NCBI RefSeq assembly: GCF_004802635.2
Contig: NZ_CP046052.1
Location: 1,364,001 to 1,428,000 of the forward strand
Reading direction: 5' to 3'
Origin: Methylocystis heyeri
Lineage (GTDB): Bacteria; Pseudomonadota; Alphaproteobacteria; Rhizobiales; Beijerinckiaceae
DNA length: 64,000 bases
The first letter of the stretch is position 1. Each line of letters opens with the position of its first letter. Shown here in pieces: positions 18,480 through 28,349 of the stretch. The notes below the pieces were generated by a model that was given only the letters and a program-made list of their open reading frames with translations, was not told the origin of the DNA and made no database searches. A program made the translations under genes and the position numbers.

Positions 18480-21400
18480 TTGGAGCTCGCGTTAAATCGA
18501 TTTTTGCCGCACGGCCTGTGCTTTGGTTGGGATCCTTCCCTCATATTGCTGCATGTGGCGTCCGATACAGTCATCGTTCTTTCATACTTCGCCATCCCGG
18601 CCCTCATCCTCGCCTACCAGTATAAAAGGCGGAGCGCCGACAACTCCGCCATTATCGTGTTGTTCGCTTCTTTCATCGCGGCCTGCGGCGTCACCCACGC
18701 ACTCAATATCGTCACGATCTGGTATCCGATTTTCCTTTGGTCTGGCGCGGTCAAGGCGATTACGGCCGTCATCTCGCTCGCAACGGCGCTGTACATGGCG
18801 CCCAAACTGCCCGCGCTCCTGGCTTTACCCAGTCTGCCCGAACTGCTGGCGATCAACGACCAGCTCAAAGACGCCAACGCGCGCTACAAGAAAGCCGGCA
18901 AGGAGGCGCAACGGCAGGCGCGCGAGCTGACCTCCGCGCTCGACCGGCTGGAAATGGCCACGAAAGCCGCGGAAATCGGAATTTGGGAATGGGACGTGGC
19001 CGGAGGGACTCTGCTCTGGGACGAGCGCATGTACGAAATGTACGGCGCCACCGAAGAGGAGCGGAAGAGCGGGCTGGCTTATGAATTCTGGCAGTCCCGC
19101 GTCCATCGCGACGATATCGCGATGGTGGAGAGCATGTTGCGGGCGGAGATCGCCGGAACCGGGCGCTTTGATCCGGTTTTTCGCATTATGCCGCCGGACG
19201 GCCGGATCCGCTATATCCAGGCGGCCGCCTTCGTAGAGCGGGACGATAAGGGCGCGGTCCTGCGCGTGGTCGGGAGCAACCGCGACGTCACCGAAAGATA
19301 TGAAACCGAGCAAAGGCTGACGGAAACCTCCAGCCGCCTGAAAACCCTGCTGAACACGGCTAGGGACGGCGTCCACATCCTCGACGAGAACGGCGATCTC
19401 GTGGAATTCAGCCACTCCTTTGCGCAGATGCTGGGCTATACGGACGAGGAAGTCGCCCGGCTGAACGTGACCGACTGGGACGCCGCGTTTCCCCGCGAGC
19501 CCCTGCTGAGAGGCCTGATCGAACTCATGGCTGTCCCGGCGACTTTCGAAACCAGACATCGCCGCAAGGACGGCTCCATTTTCGACGTCGAAATCAACGC
19601 CCAGGGCGTCGAATTCGGAGGGCGCCGCTATCTACACGCTTCGGCCCGCGACATCACCAAGCGCAAGGAGGCCGAAACGGAGCTCCGGGAAAGCCGGGAG
19701 CGCCAGCGCCAGGCCAAAAAACAGGCCGAGACGGCCAATCTGGCCAAGAGTCAGTTTCTCGCCAACATGAGCCACGAAATCCGCACTCCGATGAACGCCG
19801 TGCTGGGTCTGTTGCAGCTGATGGAGCGCACGCCGCTCGACAAGCGGCAGAAGGACTATGTCCAAAAGGCGCAAGTAGCGGCCAATTCGCTGCTCGGGAT
19901 TATCAGGGACATCCTCGATTTCTCCAAGATCGAGGCCGGCAAGATGGAACTGGAGAGCGCGCCGTTCAGCATTCAGAACCTGTTCCATACCCTGTCTGCG
20001 CTGCTTTCGATTCAAGTTCGCGACAAGGACGTCGAGATACTTTTCGACGTCGACGGCGCGGCCCCGATAGATCTGATCGGCGACGCGCTTCGCCTGCAAC
20101 AGATATTGCTGAACCTCACCAGCAACGCGGTCAAGTTCACCTCCGTCGGCGCCATCACCGTCAAGCTGGCGCTCCTCGGCGCCTTCGACAAATCCGTCCG
20201 GCTGGAGTTCAGCGTCAGCGACACGGGCATAGGCATAGCGCCCGACAAGCAGGCGTCGATCTTCGAGGGCTTTACCCAAGCCGAGGCCTCGACCACCCGC
20301 CGCTTCGGCGGCACGGGACTCGGCCTCGCCATCAGCCGAAGGCTGGTGCAGCTGATGGGCGGCGACCTGCAGGTCGAGAGCAAGCTCGGCGAGGGCAGCC
20401 GCTTCTTTTTCACAATCGATCTGCCCGTTGGCGAAGCGCCCGCTTCGGCTCCGCAAACATTGGCCCAGTTGGGTCAGCGGACCCCGGGTCCTCTGTGCGC
20501 GCTGATCGTCGGCGACAACAACGCCGCCCGCAGCGTGCTGGCCAAAATGGCCCGGGACCTCGGCTGGCGGGCGGACACCGCCTCCTGCGGCCTCGAGGTC
20601 ATAGGCGATTTCGAGCGTCGCGGCGCCGACGATCGCCCCTATGACGCCGTGTTCCTGGATTGGAAGACTTTGGACATGGGCGGCTGGGAGCTGGCCCGCC
20701 GCATCCGGGCGGCCCATCCGCCCGCCGATCCCCCGATCTTCGTATTGATCACCGCCTATGGACGCCAGGTGATGCGCCGACACCTCGACGAGGCCGACAG
20801 TCCCTTCGACGGTTTTTTGACCAAACCTCTGACCCATTCGATGCTGGTCGACGCCGTATCCACAGCGTCCGACGGGAAGCTGGTGACGCCCAATCCGGCG
20901 CAATTGCCGGGACCTGACCGCCCTCTCGCGGGTCTGCGGCTGCTGCTGGTGGAAGACAATCCAACCAACCAGCAGGTGGCGCGCGAACTGCTCGAATTGC
21001 AGGGAGCCGAGATTGCGGTCGCCGGCAACGGCGCCGACGGCGTCAGGCTGGCGCAGACCGCCGAGCCTCCCTTCGACGCCGTGCTGATGGACATTCAGAT
21101 GCCGGAGATGGACGGCTTCGAGGCCACGCGCGTCCTGCGCCGGGAATACCGGCGGGCGAGACTGCCTATCCTGGCCATGACCGCCAATGCGCTATCCTCC
21201 GATCGCGAGGCCTGCCTCGCGGCGGGGATGGACGATCACGTCGGCAAACCCCTCGATCTCGGCGAAGTGGTCGCCAAGGTCATGACCTTGTGCGGACGCG
21301 GAAGCGCCGCGCGGGAAAGCTCCTCGGAGCCGGAGCCGGCGAAAGCGGCCTCCTCCGGTTTCGACCTCGCACAGGCCCTGCTCCGCATAGGGAATCGGAC

Positions 21401-21932
21401 CGACGCTTATCTCCGGTTTGCTGCGTCCTTCCGCTACGATCAGGCCGCGATCCGCAAGCGAGCGCGAAGGGCGGCGGATGAAAACGTCAGAGCCGATTTC
21501 GCCCGCGAACTGCATACGCTCAAGGGTCTGGCGGGAACGCTCGGCGCCGTTTCCCTTTCGGCTTCCGTCCAGGCCGCGGAGGATCGGGTGAAGACGGGTT
21601 CGCCGCTCGGCGAAGTGATGGGCGAACTCGACGCCGAAATCGAAAAGGCTCTCGTCGAACTCGACCAGATCACCGCTGATCTGGAGCTTCCGACCCCGGC
21701 AGTCGCGGCGCTCGACGCTCCCGCCCTCCTCGCCCGTCTCGACGAGCTCGAGCCCTTGTTGGCGGCGGGCAATCTGCGCATGCTCAGCGTCCTCGCCGAA
21801 CTCAAACGAGAACAGGGCGCCGCTTTGGGCGACGCCCTGGACAGCCTCGAAAGCGCCGTGGCCGAGATGAATCTCGAAGCCGCATCCAGAGCCTGCGCAG
21901 CCTTGCGCAAAATAATCGGGGAAGAGGCATGA
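18480..21932 (+). CDS. Hybrid histidine kinase with ethylene-receptor-type (ETR1-like) copper-binding membrane domain
   Basis: An 1150-residue sensor. TTG 18480 is the start, preceded by GGAGGA. Residues 25-115 form three membrane helices. The residues D29, Y36, I39, P40, I66, C69 and H73 match plant ETR1 D25, Y32, I35, P36, I62, C65 and H69 with a constant offset of four, so this is a strong candidate Cu(I)/ethylene-binding domain. After a coiled coil come two PAS domains (about 155-275 and 285-395), HisKA with H432 (NMSHEIRTPMN), HATPase (NLTSNAVKFT, DTGIGIAPD, GTGLGLAIS), a first REC with D727 but an unusual acidic pocket, a second canonical REC with D871, and an Hpt domain with H1012. It overlaps the GGDEF gene by four bases, implying an output to c-di-GMP. 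Ligand identity is inferred from the motif only. Confidence 0.93.
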   Translation: MELALNRFLPHGLCFGWDPSLILLHVASDTVIVLSYFAIPALILAYQYKRRSADNSAIIVLFASFIAACGVTHALNIVTIWYPIFLWSGAVKAITAVISLATALYMAPKLPALLALPSLPELLAINDQLKDANARYKKAGKEAQRQARELTSALDRLEMATKAAEIGIWEWDVAGGTLLWDERMYEMYGATEEERKSGLAYEFWQSRVHRDDIAMVESMLRAEIAGTGRFDPVFRIMPPDGRIRYIQAAAFVERDDKGAVLRVVGSNRDVTERYETEQRLTETSSRLKTLLNTARDGVHILDENGDLVEFSHSFAQMLGYTDEEVARLNVTDWDAAFPREPLLRGLIELMAVPATFETRHRRKDGSIFDVEINAQGVEFGGRRYLHASARDITKRKEAETELRESRERQRQAKKQAETANLAKSQFLANMSHEIRTPMNAVLGLLQLMERTPLDKRQKDYVQKAQVAANSLLGIIRDILDFSKIEAGKMELESAPFSIQNLFHTLSALLSIQVRDKDVEILFDVDGAAPIDLIGDALRLQQILLNLTSNAVKFTSVGAITVKLALLGAFDKSVRLEFSVSDTGIGIAPDKQASIFEGFTQAEASTTRRFGGTGLGLAISRRLVQLMGGDLQVESKLGEGSRFFFTIDLPVGEAPASAPQTLAQLGQRTPGPLCALIVGDNNAARSVLAKMARDLGWRADTASCGLEVIGDFERRGADDRPYDAVFLDWKTLDMGGWELARRIRAAHPPADPPIFVLITAYGRQVMRRHLDEADSPFDGFLTKPLTHSMLVDAVSTASDGKLVTPNPAQLPGPDRPLAGLRLLLVEDNPTNQQVARELLELQGAEIAVAGNGADGVRLAQTAEPPFDAVLMDIQMPEMDGFEATRVLRREYRRARLPILAMTANALSSDREACLAAGMDDHVGKPLDLGEVVAKVMTLCGRGSAARESSSEPEPAKAASSGFDLAQALLRIGNRTDAYLRFAASFRYDQAAIRKRARRAADENVRADFARELHTLKGLAGTLGAVSLSASVQAAEDRVKTGSPLGEVMGELDAEIEKALVELDQITADLELPTPAVAALDAPALLARLDELEPLLAAGNLRMLSVLAELKREQGAALGDALDSLESAVAEMNLEAASRACAALRKIIGEEA

Positions 21933-22864
21933 ACGCGCCCCCGTTTCCGACCAAGACGCCTCGAATCCTGATCGTCGACGACCAGCCGATCAACATCCAG
22001 CTTATGTACGACGCGATCCGGGAGCTCGGCGAAGTCTTTTTCGCCACCAGCGGCGAACAGGCGCTGGCTTTCTGCGCCAAGACCCCGCCGGATCTCGTGC
22101 TGCTGGACGTGGAAATGCCCGGCATGGACGGCTACGAGGTATGCCGGCGCCTAAAGGAAGTTCCGGAACTCGCCCAGATTCCGGTCATTTTCGTGACCGC
22201 CCGCGGCGGCGTCGAGGACGAGGTGCGGGCACTGGAAGCCGGCGGCGTGGATTTCATCACCAAGCCGGTGAATCTCGCCGTCGCGCGCGCGAGGGTGAAA
22301 ACCCATCTGGCGCTGAAAGCGCAAAGCGACTTCCTGCGCAATCTGGCGTCGATGGACGGGTTGACGGGGATCGCCAACCGTCGCCAGTTCGACCGTCTGA
22401 TGCCCCTGGAATGGCGCTACTGCCAGCGCCACAATTTTTCCCTCGGCGTGTTGATGATCGATGTCGATCACTTCAAACTCTACAATGATCGCCTCGGTCA
22501 CCAGAGCGGCGACGCCTGCCTGCAAAGCGTCGCCGCCACCATCACCAAGCATCTTCGCCGGCCTCACGATTTAGCCGCGCGCTACGGCGGCGAGGAATTC
22601 ATCTGCCTGATGCCCGAAACCGATTCCGATGGAGCCGAAGCCAGAGCCGAGGAAATCCGCGCCGCGGTGGAGCGTCTCGGCCTGCCTCATCCCGCTTCGG
22701 AGACCGCGCCCGTCGTCACGGTCAGCGTGGGCGCCGCCAGCGCGAGTCCGGGCGAGGATGTTTCGTGTACTGATCTGACTTTGCGCGCCGATCAGGCGCT
22801 CTACGCGGCAAAAGCGGCGGGGAGAAACCAGGTGTGCCTCGCCGAAAGGAATCGGCTGGAATAA
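21929..22864 (+). CDS. Response regulator with REC and GGDEF domains (diguanylate cyclase)
   Basis: A 311-residue PleD/WspR-like protein. The REC domain (ILIVDDQPINIQLM, LLDVEMPGMDG, Lys in FITKPVN) occupies residues about 12-130. The GGDEF domain has an intact active site GGEEF (220-224) and an inhibitory RxxD site (RPHD) exactly five residues before it, so it should make c-di-GMP with product feedback. It overlaps the hybrid kinase by ATGA, so the two are translationally coupled and the kinase Hpt is the likely phosphodonor. Confidence 0.94.
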   Translation: MNAPPFPTKTPRILIVDDQPINIQLMYDAIRELGEVFFATSGEQALAFCAKTPPDLVLLDVEMPGMDGYEVCRRLKEVPELAQIPVIFVTARGGVEDEVRALEAGGVDFITKPVNLAVARARVKTHLALKAQSDFLRNLASMDGLTGIANRRQFDRLMPLEWRYCQRHNFSLGVLMIDVDHFKLYNDRLGHQSGDACLQSVAATITKHLRRPHDLAARYGGEEFICLMPETDSDGAEARAEEIRAAVERLGLPHPASETAPVVTVSVGAASASPGEDVSCTDLTLRADQALYAAKAAGRNQVCLAERNRLE

Positions 22865-22900
22865 TCCCGCGCGGGTCGGAGCGGGCGCATCGCCTTTCGC

Positions 22901-24127
22901 TCAGGCCTGCGTCAACCCTTTCATCGGCGCGATCGACGCGGATTCGGGAAAGACCTTTTCAGCCAGAGCCTGCGCGGAAAGGCCGAACTGATCGGCGAGC
23001 ATGCCCTTGAGCACGGCGCGTAAATCCATGGTCGGCGCAAGGTCGCGGCCCTGATAAAGCTGGTTTGCCTTGAGCCCCGGCCAATTGGCGATCACGCGGC
23101 CGCCGGCCACCGCCCCGCCCGCCAGCAAGGCGACTGTTCCGGTTCCATGATCGGTGCCGTTGGTTCCGTTGATCCGCGCGGTGCGGCCGAATTCCGTAAT
23201 GGCGAGGACGATGGTGTCCTTCCAGCCTTCGCCAAGCCCTTTCTCAAGCTCTTCAAAGGCGCCGTCGAGGCCCGAAAGCCGGGTCGCGAGTTGTCCCGTG
23301 ACGCCGCCTTCGTTCTGATGCGTGTCCCAGCCATCGAAAGCGAGCGCGGCGACGCGCGGCCCTTCCGGCGCCGCCAGCAGGCGCGCCGCGCCGGCCGAGG
23401 CCTGTCTCATGCCGCCGGGCTGATCCATGCCGCCCTTGTTCTTTCTGGCGTCGTCGCTCATGCCGCCCTGGGTCGCCACGCGCTCGGTGTCGAGGCCGGA
23501 CTCGAGAGCGGCGGCGAGCGCAGGATCGCGGTGTCGGTAGAGATCGAGCGTACGCATGGCGAGACTGTCGCCGGCGCTGGGAAGGCCTTGCGGCGCCCAG
23601 CCCAACACCGGCGCCGGGCCGCGCATGACAAGGGGAGCGGTGACGCCGACGCCGAGCCCCCGCCGCGCGGAGCCTCCACTCGAAGGCAGCACCGCCACGG
23701 CGCGGTTGAGCCAGCCGCTTTCGGTGCGGCCCGGACCCGGAAAGCCGCTTTCCAGAACGTCCTGGCCGTCGAAATGCGAGCGCTCGCGGTAGCTGGTCGC
23801 GACGGCGTGAACCACCGCCCCGCGCTTCTCGCGATAAAGCCGCGCGAACGCCGGCATGGCCGGATGCAGGGCGAAGAATCCGTCGAGCGGGAGGCCGGCG
23901 CGCTCGCCGGTAGGCGCAAGCGCCAAAGCCCCATGCAGAGGCGCGTAATCGGGATCGCCGACCGGAGCCACGGCGGCGAGCCCGTCCAATGCGCCGCGCA
24001 AGATGATCACGACGACGCGCGGATCGCGGGCGCCGGCGGCGCTGAGCGGCCGCGGAGCGAAAGCGGCGGCGCAGGCGACGCTCATGCCCTGCAGCGCGCG
24101 GCGGCGCGAGAAGACGCGAGAATTCAT
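22901..24127 (-). CDS. DUF1501 family Tat-exported protein
   Basis: A 408-residue protein with a Tat-like signal (SRRRALQGMSVACAAAFA). The DUF1501 fold is indicated by RVVVIILRGALDGLAAVAPVGDPDY near the start, the central HFDGQDVLESG, and ITEFGRTARINGTNGTDHGTG near the C-terminus, a pattern reminiscent of the alkaline phosphatase/sulfatase superfamily. Biochemical role is unknown. ATG 24127 is preferred because AGAGGAG lies about seven bases upstream; ATG 24133 overlaps the upstream stop. It is translated together with the DUF1800 gene. Confidence 0.85.
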   Translation of the reverse strand: MNSRVFSRRRALQGMSVACAAAFAPRPLSAAGARDPRVVVIILRGALDGLAAVAPVGDPDYAPLHGALALAPTGERAGLPLDGFFALHPAMPAFARLYREKRGAVVHAVATSYRERSHFDGQDVLESGFPGPGRTESGWLNRAVAVLPSSGGSARRGLGVGVTAPLVMRGPAPVLGWAPQGLPSAGDSLAMRTLDLYRHRDPALAAALESGLDTERVATQGGMSDDARKNKGGMDQPGGMRQASAGAARLLAAPEGPRVAALAFDGWDTHQNEGGVTGQLATRLSGLDGAFEELEKGLGEGWKDTIVLAITEFGRTARINGTNGTDHGTGTVALLAGGAVAGGRVIANWPGLKANQLYQGRDLAPTMDLRAVLKGMLADQFGLSAQALAEKVFPESASIAPMKGLTQA

Positions 24128-24129
24128 GC

Positions 24130-25575
24130 TCATCTCCTCTGGAATTCCGGCGACATGAGCAGCAAGGCCAGCGCCTGCTGCCGCGACTCCGCATGCTGCA
24201 GCGCTTCGCGCGTCTCCCGCGAAGCCGCGAGCCCGCTGGCCGTATCGAGCACGCTGAGCGGCGACCCGACATCGCGGGCGCGCTGCGCCATTTGCCAGGA
24301 GGCGTCGAGCCGCAATTTCATCTGCTCGGGCGAAGCCCAGGCCGCCACCGTATCGGGATAGCCATTGGGGCCTGCCGGTTGCCATAAGGGCATGCCGAGC
24401 GCGTTCAAAAGCCCCAGCGCCTGCCCCGGTTCGCTGAGCGCGAAGCCGGTCGCGCGCATGGCGGCGGCTACGAACTCCGACGGCGTGCGGATTTTGGTCG
24501 CGGGCGCGCTCCAGGCGCGGTCATGCGCAATCAGCGCAGCGCAGACGACGCCGAGATCGCCGTCGCTGTCCAAAAATGTCTTCGTCAGCGCGTCGACCAC
24601 ATCCGCAGGTGGATCGTCCGCAATGAAGTGCCGCGCGAGCTTGGACGCGACATGGCGCGCGGTGGCCGGGCGCCGCGCGAGGTCGAGCAAGGCGGCGTCG
24701 CCCTGAGCCCGGCCTTCCTGGGCATAGGTCTTTCCGAGCAGCGTTTGCGCGCCGGGCTCGTGCCAATTGGTCTTGAAGAAGAAGGAGCCGGGTTCTCCGG
24801 TCTCGCCGCCCGCTTCGGCGAAGCTCCAACCGGTGATGATGCGCGCGAGCGCGGTCACGTCTTCCTGGCTGTAGCCGCCGCCGACGCCGAGCGTATGCAG
24901 TTCGAGAATTTCGCGCGCGAGATTTTCGTTGAGCCCCTTGGCGTCGAAGCGGCCAGCCCTGGAGCCGGGCCCGATGGAGCGCTGGTTGTCCAGAAAGAAG
25001 ATCATCGCGGGGTGGGATTCCGCCGCGATCAGCAATTGGGAAAACTTTCCCAGCACATGCGGACGGATCGCCTCGCGCTCGAAGGCCCCCGCCGTCACGC
25101 GGATGAACTGCCCCTTGGCGACCGAAACCGCGAAATGGTTGGACCAGAAGGCCACCAGCCGCTCGACAAAACCACAAGACGCGTCGAGCTGCGCTTTGAA
25201 GCGCGCCATCGCCTCGGCGCGGAAGATCTTTTGCTCGGCAGGCGGTTCCGCGGGTTTGGGCTTCCCCTCGACGGGTTTTCCGGCCATCGCCGGCTCCGCC
25301 ATGGCGTTTGCTGCGGGCATCGGCGCTACGGCCGCCATCGCGGCAGCTTCCCGCGCGATGCGCTGTTGCTGCTGATCGGCGAAGAACATCTGCAGCGCCT
25401 GCGGAGACGCGATCAGATCGCCCGGCTCTATCCGACCGGAGCCGGGAGCGTGAAGCTCCTCGAGCAGAAAACCGCGCGGATCGCCCGCGGCGGCGGCGAG
25501 GTCGCCCGGCCGCGCCCCAAGTCCGAAACGATTGAACGCCGTCATAGCGGCGAAGGGATCCGGTCCGACGGCCAT
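24130..25575 (-). CDS. DUF1800 family protein
   Basis: A 481-residue protein that begins in the DUF1800 manner (FNRFGLGARPGDLAAAAGDP). It contains MARFKAQLDASCGFVERLVAFWSNHF-type text (about residues 130-155), NENLAREILELHTLGV, and RIITGWSF, all diagnostic of the family. DUF1800 and DUF1501 genes are almost always paired; no activity is established. No clear signal peptide is seen here, unlike its partner. Residues about 90-125 are an Ala/Pro/Lys-rich insert. A 278-base gap upstream holds a small inverted repeat. Confidence 0.88.
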   Translation of the reverse strand: MAVGPDPFAAMTAFNRFGLGARPGDLAAAAGDPRGFLLEELHAPGSGRIEPGDLIASPQALQMFFADQQQQRIAREAAAMAAVAPMPAANAMAEPAMAGKPVEGKPKPAEPPAEQKIFRAEAMARFKAQLDASCGFVERLVAFWSNHFAVSVAKGQFIRVTAGAFEREAIRPHVLGKFSQLLIAAESHPAMIFFLDNQRSIGPGSRAGRFDAKGLNENLAREILELHTLGVGGGYSQEDVTALARIITGWSFAEAGGETGEPGSFFFKTNWHEPGAQTLLGKTYAQEGRAQGDAALLDLARRPATARHVASKLARHFIADDPPADVVDALTKTFLDSDGDLGVVCAALIAHDRAWSAPATKIRTPSEFVAAAMRATGFALSEPGQALGLLNALGMPLWQPAGPNGYPDTVAAWASPEQMKLRLDASWQMAQRARDVGSPLSVLDTASGLAASRETREALQHAESRQQALALLLMSPEFQRR

Positions 25576-25771
25576 TGCGCGCCTTTTGTTCGCGAGAAGC
25601 GTCGCGAGTAAAGCAGGCTGAAGCTGACCAGATTATGAATATGACGCCGAAATTACGGGCTGGAATGAAAGATTGGGCGAAGGGCGATTACTCTCCGGTC
25701 AAAGGCTGATGGAGCCACACGTCTCGAAAGTCGCCAACCCCGACAATGACGGCGCCCAGGAGAGATGTGTG

Positions 25772-25795
25772 CCTCCCCTGGCTGCCAAGGGGAGG
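25772..25795. repeat. Short inverted repeat
   Basis: CCTCCCCT (25772-25779) and AGGGGAGG (25788-25795) form an 8-bp stem with an 8-base loop, located between the convergently placed 3' end of murA and the 5' end of the DUF1800 gene on the same strand. No T-run follows on the minus strand, so a terminator role is unproven. Confidence 0.45.
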
Positions 25796-25853
25796 TAGGG
25801 GCGCCCCACGCCAAAGGCTCCCGTCCTTCACCTCATCGCTCAGAGAACGAGCC

Positions 25854-27149
25854 TCACCCCTGCCCGCTGACGCGCTCGATGATCGCGCCGCATCCCCGGA
25901 GCTTATGCTCCAGCCTCTCGAAGCCGCGGTCGAGGTGATAGACGCGGTTGATCGTAGTTTCTCCACGGGCCGCCAGCGCCGCGATGACCAGAGACACCGA
26001 CGCGCGCAAATCCGTCGCCATCACCTGCGCGCCGTCGAGGTGGTCCGCGCCGGTCACGATGGCGCTGTCCCCTTCCAGCCGGATGTGGGCGCCGAGACGC
26101 GCCAGTTCCTGAACATGCATGAAACGGTTTTCGAAAATGGTTTCCGTGATGCGCGAGACGCCCTTGGCCCGCGTCATCAGGGCCATGAACTGGGCCTGAA
26201 GATCGGTCGGAAAAGCGGGGAAAGGCGCCGTCGTCACGTCGACCGGCGCGATCCCCGAACCGTTGCGCGTCACGCGCAAGCCTTCGTTGGTCTCTTCGAT
26301 ATGCGCGCCGGTTTGCGTGAGAACGTCCAGCGCGGCCTGCAAGAGATCGGCTCGCGCCCCTGCGAGGAGCACATCGCCGCCGGTCATGGCGACCGCCATG
26401 GCGTAAGTGCCGGCCTCGATGCGATCGGGCATGACGGCGTGGCGCGCGCCATGGAGCGAAGTAACGCCCTCGATCTCCACGGTGGACTGGCCGGCCCCGT
26501 GAATCCGCGCGCCCATCTTGTTGAGGCATTCGGCGAGATCGACGATCTCGGGCTCGCGAGCCGCGTTGCGCAGCACGGTCACGCCGCGCGCCAAGACGGC
26601 GCCCATCAGGGCGGTGTGGGTGCCGCCCACCGTGACCTTGGGGAAAACAATCTCGGCGCCGCGCAGGCCGTCTTTGGCGGTCGCGACCACATAGCCGTTT
26701 TCGATGTCGATCTTGGCGCCGAGCTTCTCCATCGCCATCAGGAGGAGATCCACCGGACGCGTGCCGATGGCGCAGCCGCCGGGCAGAGACACCCGCGCCT
26801 CGCCCATGCGGGCCAGCAGGGGCGCGAAGACCCAGAAACTGGCACGCATGCGCGACACCAACTCGTAGGGCGCGGTGGTGTCGACGATCTCGCGCGCCGT
26901 AAAATGCACGGTATTGCCTTCGTCCCCGGTGGCGCCGGCGCGCTTTCCCGCGATCGTGTAATCGACGCCGTGATTGGAGAGAATGCGCTCGAGCTGGGTG
27001 ATGTCCGCGAGCAGCGGCATGTTTTCCAGCGTCAAGGTCTCGCGGGTGAGAAGCGAGGCGATCATCAGCGGGAGAGCGGCGTTTTTCGCGCCTGAAACGG
27101 GGATTACGCCGTTGAGCTTGTTTCCGCCGGTGATTTTTATTTTGTCCAT
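25854..27149 (-). CDS. murA: UDP-N-acetylglucosamine 1-carboxyvinyltransferase
   Basis: A 431-residue enzyme of normal length. It starts [14 protein letters not shown] and has [17 protein letters not shown], the loop [18 protein letters not shown] with the catalytic Cys, and [13 protein letters not shown] near the C-terminus. MurA transfers enolpyruvate to UDP-GlcNAc, the first committed step of peptidoglycan synthesis. ATG 27149 overlaps the end of the upstream 68-residue gene by 13 bases, so both are probably one transcript. Confidence 0.96.
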   Translation of the reverse strand: MDKIKITGGNKLNGVIPVSGAKNAALPLMIASLLTRETLTLENMPLLADITQLERILSNHGVDYTIAGKRAGATGDEGNTVHFTAREIVDTTAPYELVSRMRASFWVFAPLLARMGEARVSLPGGCAIGTRPVDLLLMAMEKLGAKIDIENGYVVATAKDGLRGAEIVFPKVTVGGTHTALMGAVLARGVTVLRNAAREPEIVDLAECLNKMGARIHGAGQSTVEIEGVTSLHGARHAVMPDRIEAGTYAMAVAMTGGDVLLAGARADLLQAALDVLTQTGAHIEETNEGLRVTRNGSGIAPVDVTTAPFPAFPTDLQAQFMALMTRAKGVSRITETIFENRFMHVQELARLGAHIRLEGDSAIVTGADHLDGAQVMATDLRASVSLVIAALAARGETTINRVYHLDRGFERLEHKLRGCGAIIERVSGQG

Positions 27150-27343
27150 TTCGCCTCGTCTTCGGCCTTGGTCTCGGGGCCGCTTTCCTGCTCGCGGGCG
27201 CGCTGGGCCTGCTTGCGCCTCTGCAGATTCGCCCGCAGCGCATTCGAGAGCGCAGTCGTGTCTTTTTTGGGAACGCGGCCCGCCTCGGGCTCGAGCGCTT
27301 CGCCCTCGCTCGCCGGAGAACCCTTGTCCGCCTTGTCGCTCAC
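27137..27343 (-). CDS. Conserved small basic protein upstream of murA
   Basis: A 68-residue, highly charged protein. The core [20 protein letters not shown] is a pattern I recall from a short Rhizobiales protein family of unknown function. The flanks are Glu/Lys-rich and probably disordered. Its stop overlaps the murA start by 13 bases, a linkage suggesting co-translation. Confidence 0.7.
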   Translation of the reverse strand: MSDKADKGSPASEGEALEPEAGRVPKKDTTALSNALRANLQRRKQAQRAREQESGPETKAEDEAKWTK

Positions 27344-27582
27344 CGCCGCCGGCGCTCCTCGATTTCATCTTCGCCTGCGCCGTTCCTAGGCGCTTGCCCC
27401 GTTTCAGGCAAGACGCGGGCTCGGACCGGAGGCGATTACGCGGAGCAAAGCTCGAGCTGGCCCGGATGCGCCGCGCCTTGCCAGCTTCGCCCGCGTCGCT
27501 TATAGACTTGCGCGGCGCGCCGTGTTTCCGACACCCCTGGAGGCGAAAGGCGCGCTTTTCTATTTCTTGAAGGATGAATCAA

Positions 27583-28209
27583 ATGGCCGAGACCAAGAAG
27601 CTCGCGGCCACGGTTCGCAGCGGGACCGGCAAGGGGGCCGCCCGCAGCACACGCCGTGAAGGCCGCACTCCCGCAGTGATCTATGGCGGCGGCGAAGCGC
27701 CGACTCCGCTTTCGCTCGAAACCAGAGAAGTCACCAAGCTGATCTTCGCGGGTCACTTCCTGACCACGATTTTCGAGCTCGACATCGACGGCAAGAAAGA
27801 GCGCGCCCTCCCGCGCGACTATCAGCTCGATGTCGTCAAGGACACGCCGGTGCATATCGATTTCCTGCGATTGCGCCCGGGCTCCCGCGTCCGCCTCGAA
27901 GTGCCGGTTCACTTCGTCAATCACGAAGCTTCGCCCGGCCTCAAGCGCGGCGGTTCGCTGAACATCGTCTATCACTCCGTCGAGATGTGGGTGCCGGCCG
28001 ACGACATTCCGGACGGCATCACCGCCGATCTGACCGGATTCGACTTCAACGATTCGCTGCATATTTCGGCGATTCCCCTGCCTCAGGGCTGCAAGCCGAC
28101 CAATCCGGACAAGAACTTCACGGTGGCCAGCATCACGCCTCCGGTCGCTGCGCCGGAAGAGCCCGCCGCGGCCGCCGCCGCCCCCGCCAAGGGCAAAGGC
28201 AAGAAGTAA
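27583..28209 (+). CDS. rplY: 50S ribosomal protein L25 / general stress protein Ctc
   Basis: A 208-residue long-form L25 (TL5/Ctc type). The N-terminal 5S rRNA-binding domain includes [20 protein letters not shown], followed by the C-terminal beta domain ([20 protein letters not shown]) and an Ala/Pro/Lys-rich tail. ATG 27583 is used because AAGGA lies eight bases upstream; ATG 27574 would put the ribosome-binding site inside the gene start. A strong terminator follows at 28220-28251, and pth lies next on the same strand, the usual alphaproteobacterial order. Confidence 0.94.
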   Translation: MAETKKLAATVRSGTGKGAARSTRREGRTPAVIYGGGEAPTPLSLETREVTKLIFAGHFLTTIFELDIDGKKERALPRDYQLDVVKDTPVHIDFLRLRPGSRVRLEVPVHFVNHEASPGLKRGGSLNIVYHSVEMWVPADDIPDGITADLTGFDFNDSLHISAIPLPQGCKPTNPDKNFTVASITPPVAAPEEPAAAAAAPAKGKGKK

Positions 28210-28219
28210 ACGCCTGTCA

Positions 28220-28251
28220 CTCTCCCGCGCCGCGGCGCGGGAGAGTTTTTT
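28220..28251 (+). terminator. Rho-independent terminator of rplY
   Basis: CTCTCCCGCGCC (28220-28231) pairs perfectly with GGCGCGGGAGAG (28234-28245), followed by six T residues. It would make pth expression depend on read-through or its own promoter. Confidence 0.92.
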
Positions 28252-28349
28252 CGGGCGACCGGCCAAGGAACCGCCCGCCTCCTTTTCAGGCGAGGGCCGC
28301 CGCCCGGCGCCCTGGCGAGCAAACCTTCGGGCCGCGCCGGAGTCGTTCC

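Noticed and set aside
19632-20903. 423-codon minus-strand frame
   Set aside because: Antisense to the kinase domain of the 1150-residue sensor; codon pattern is that of a shadow.
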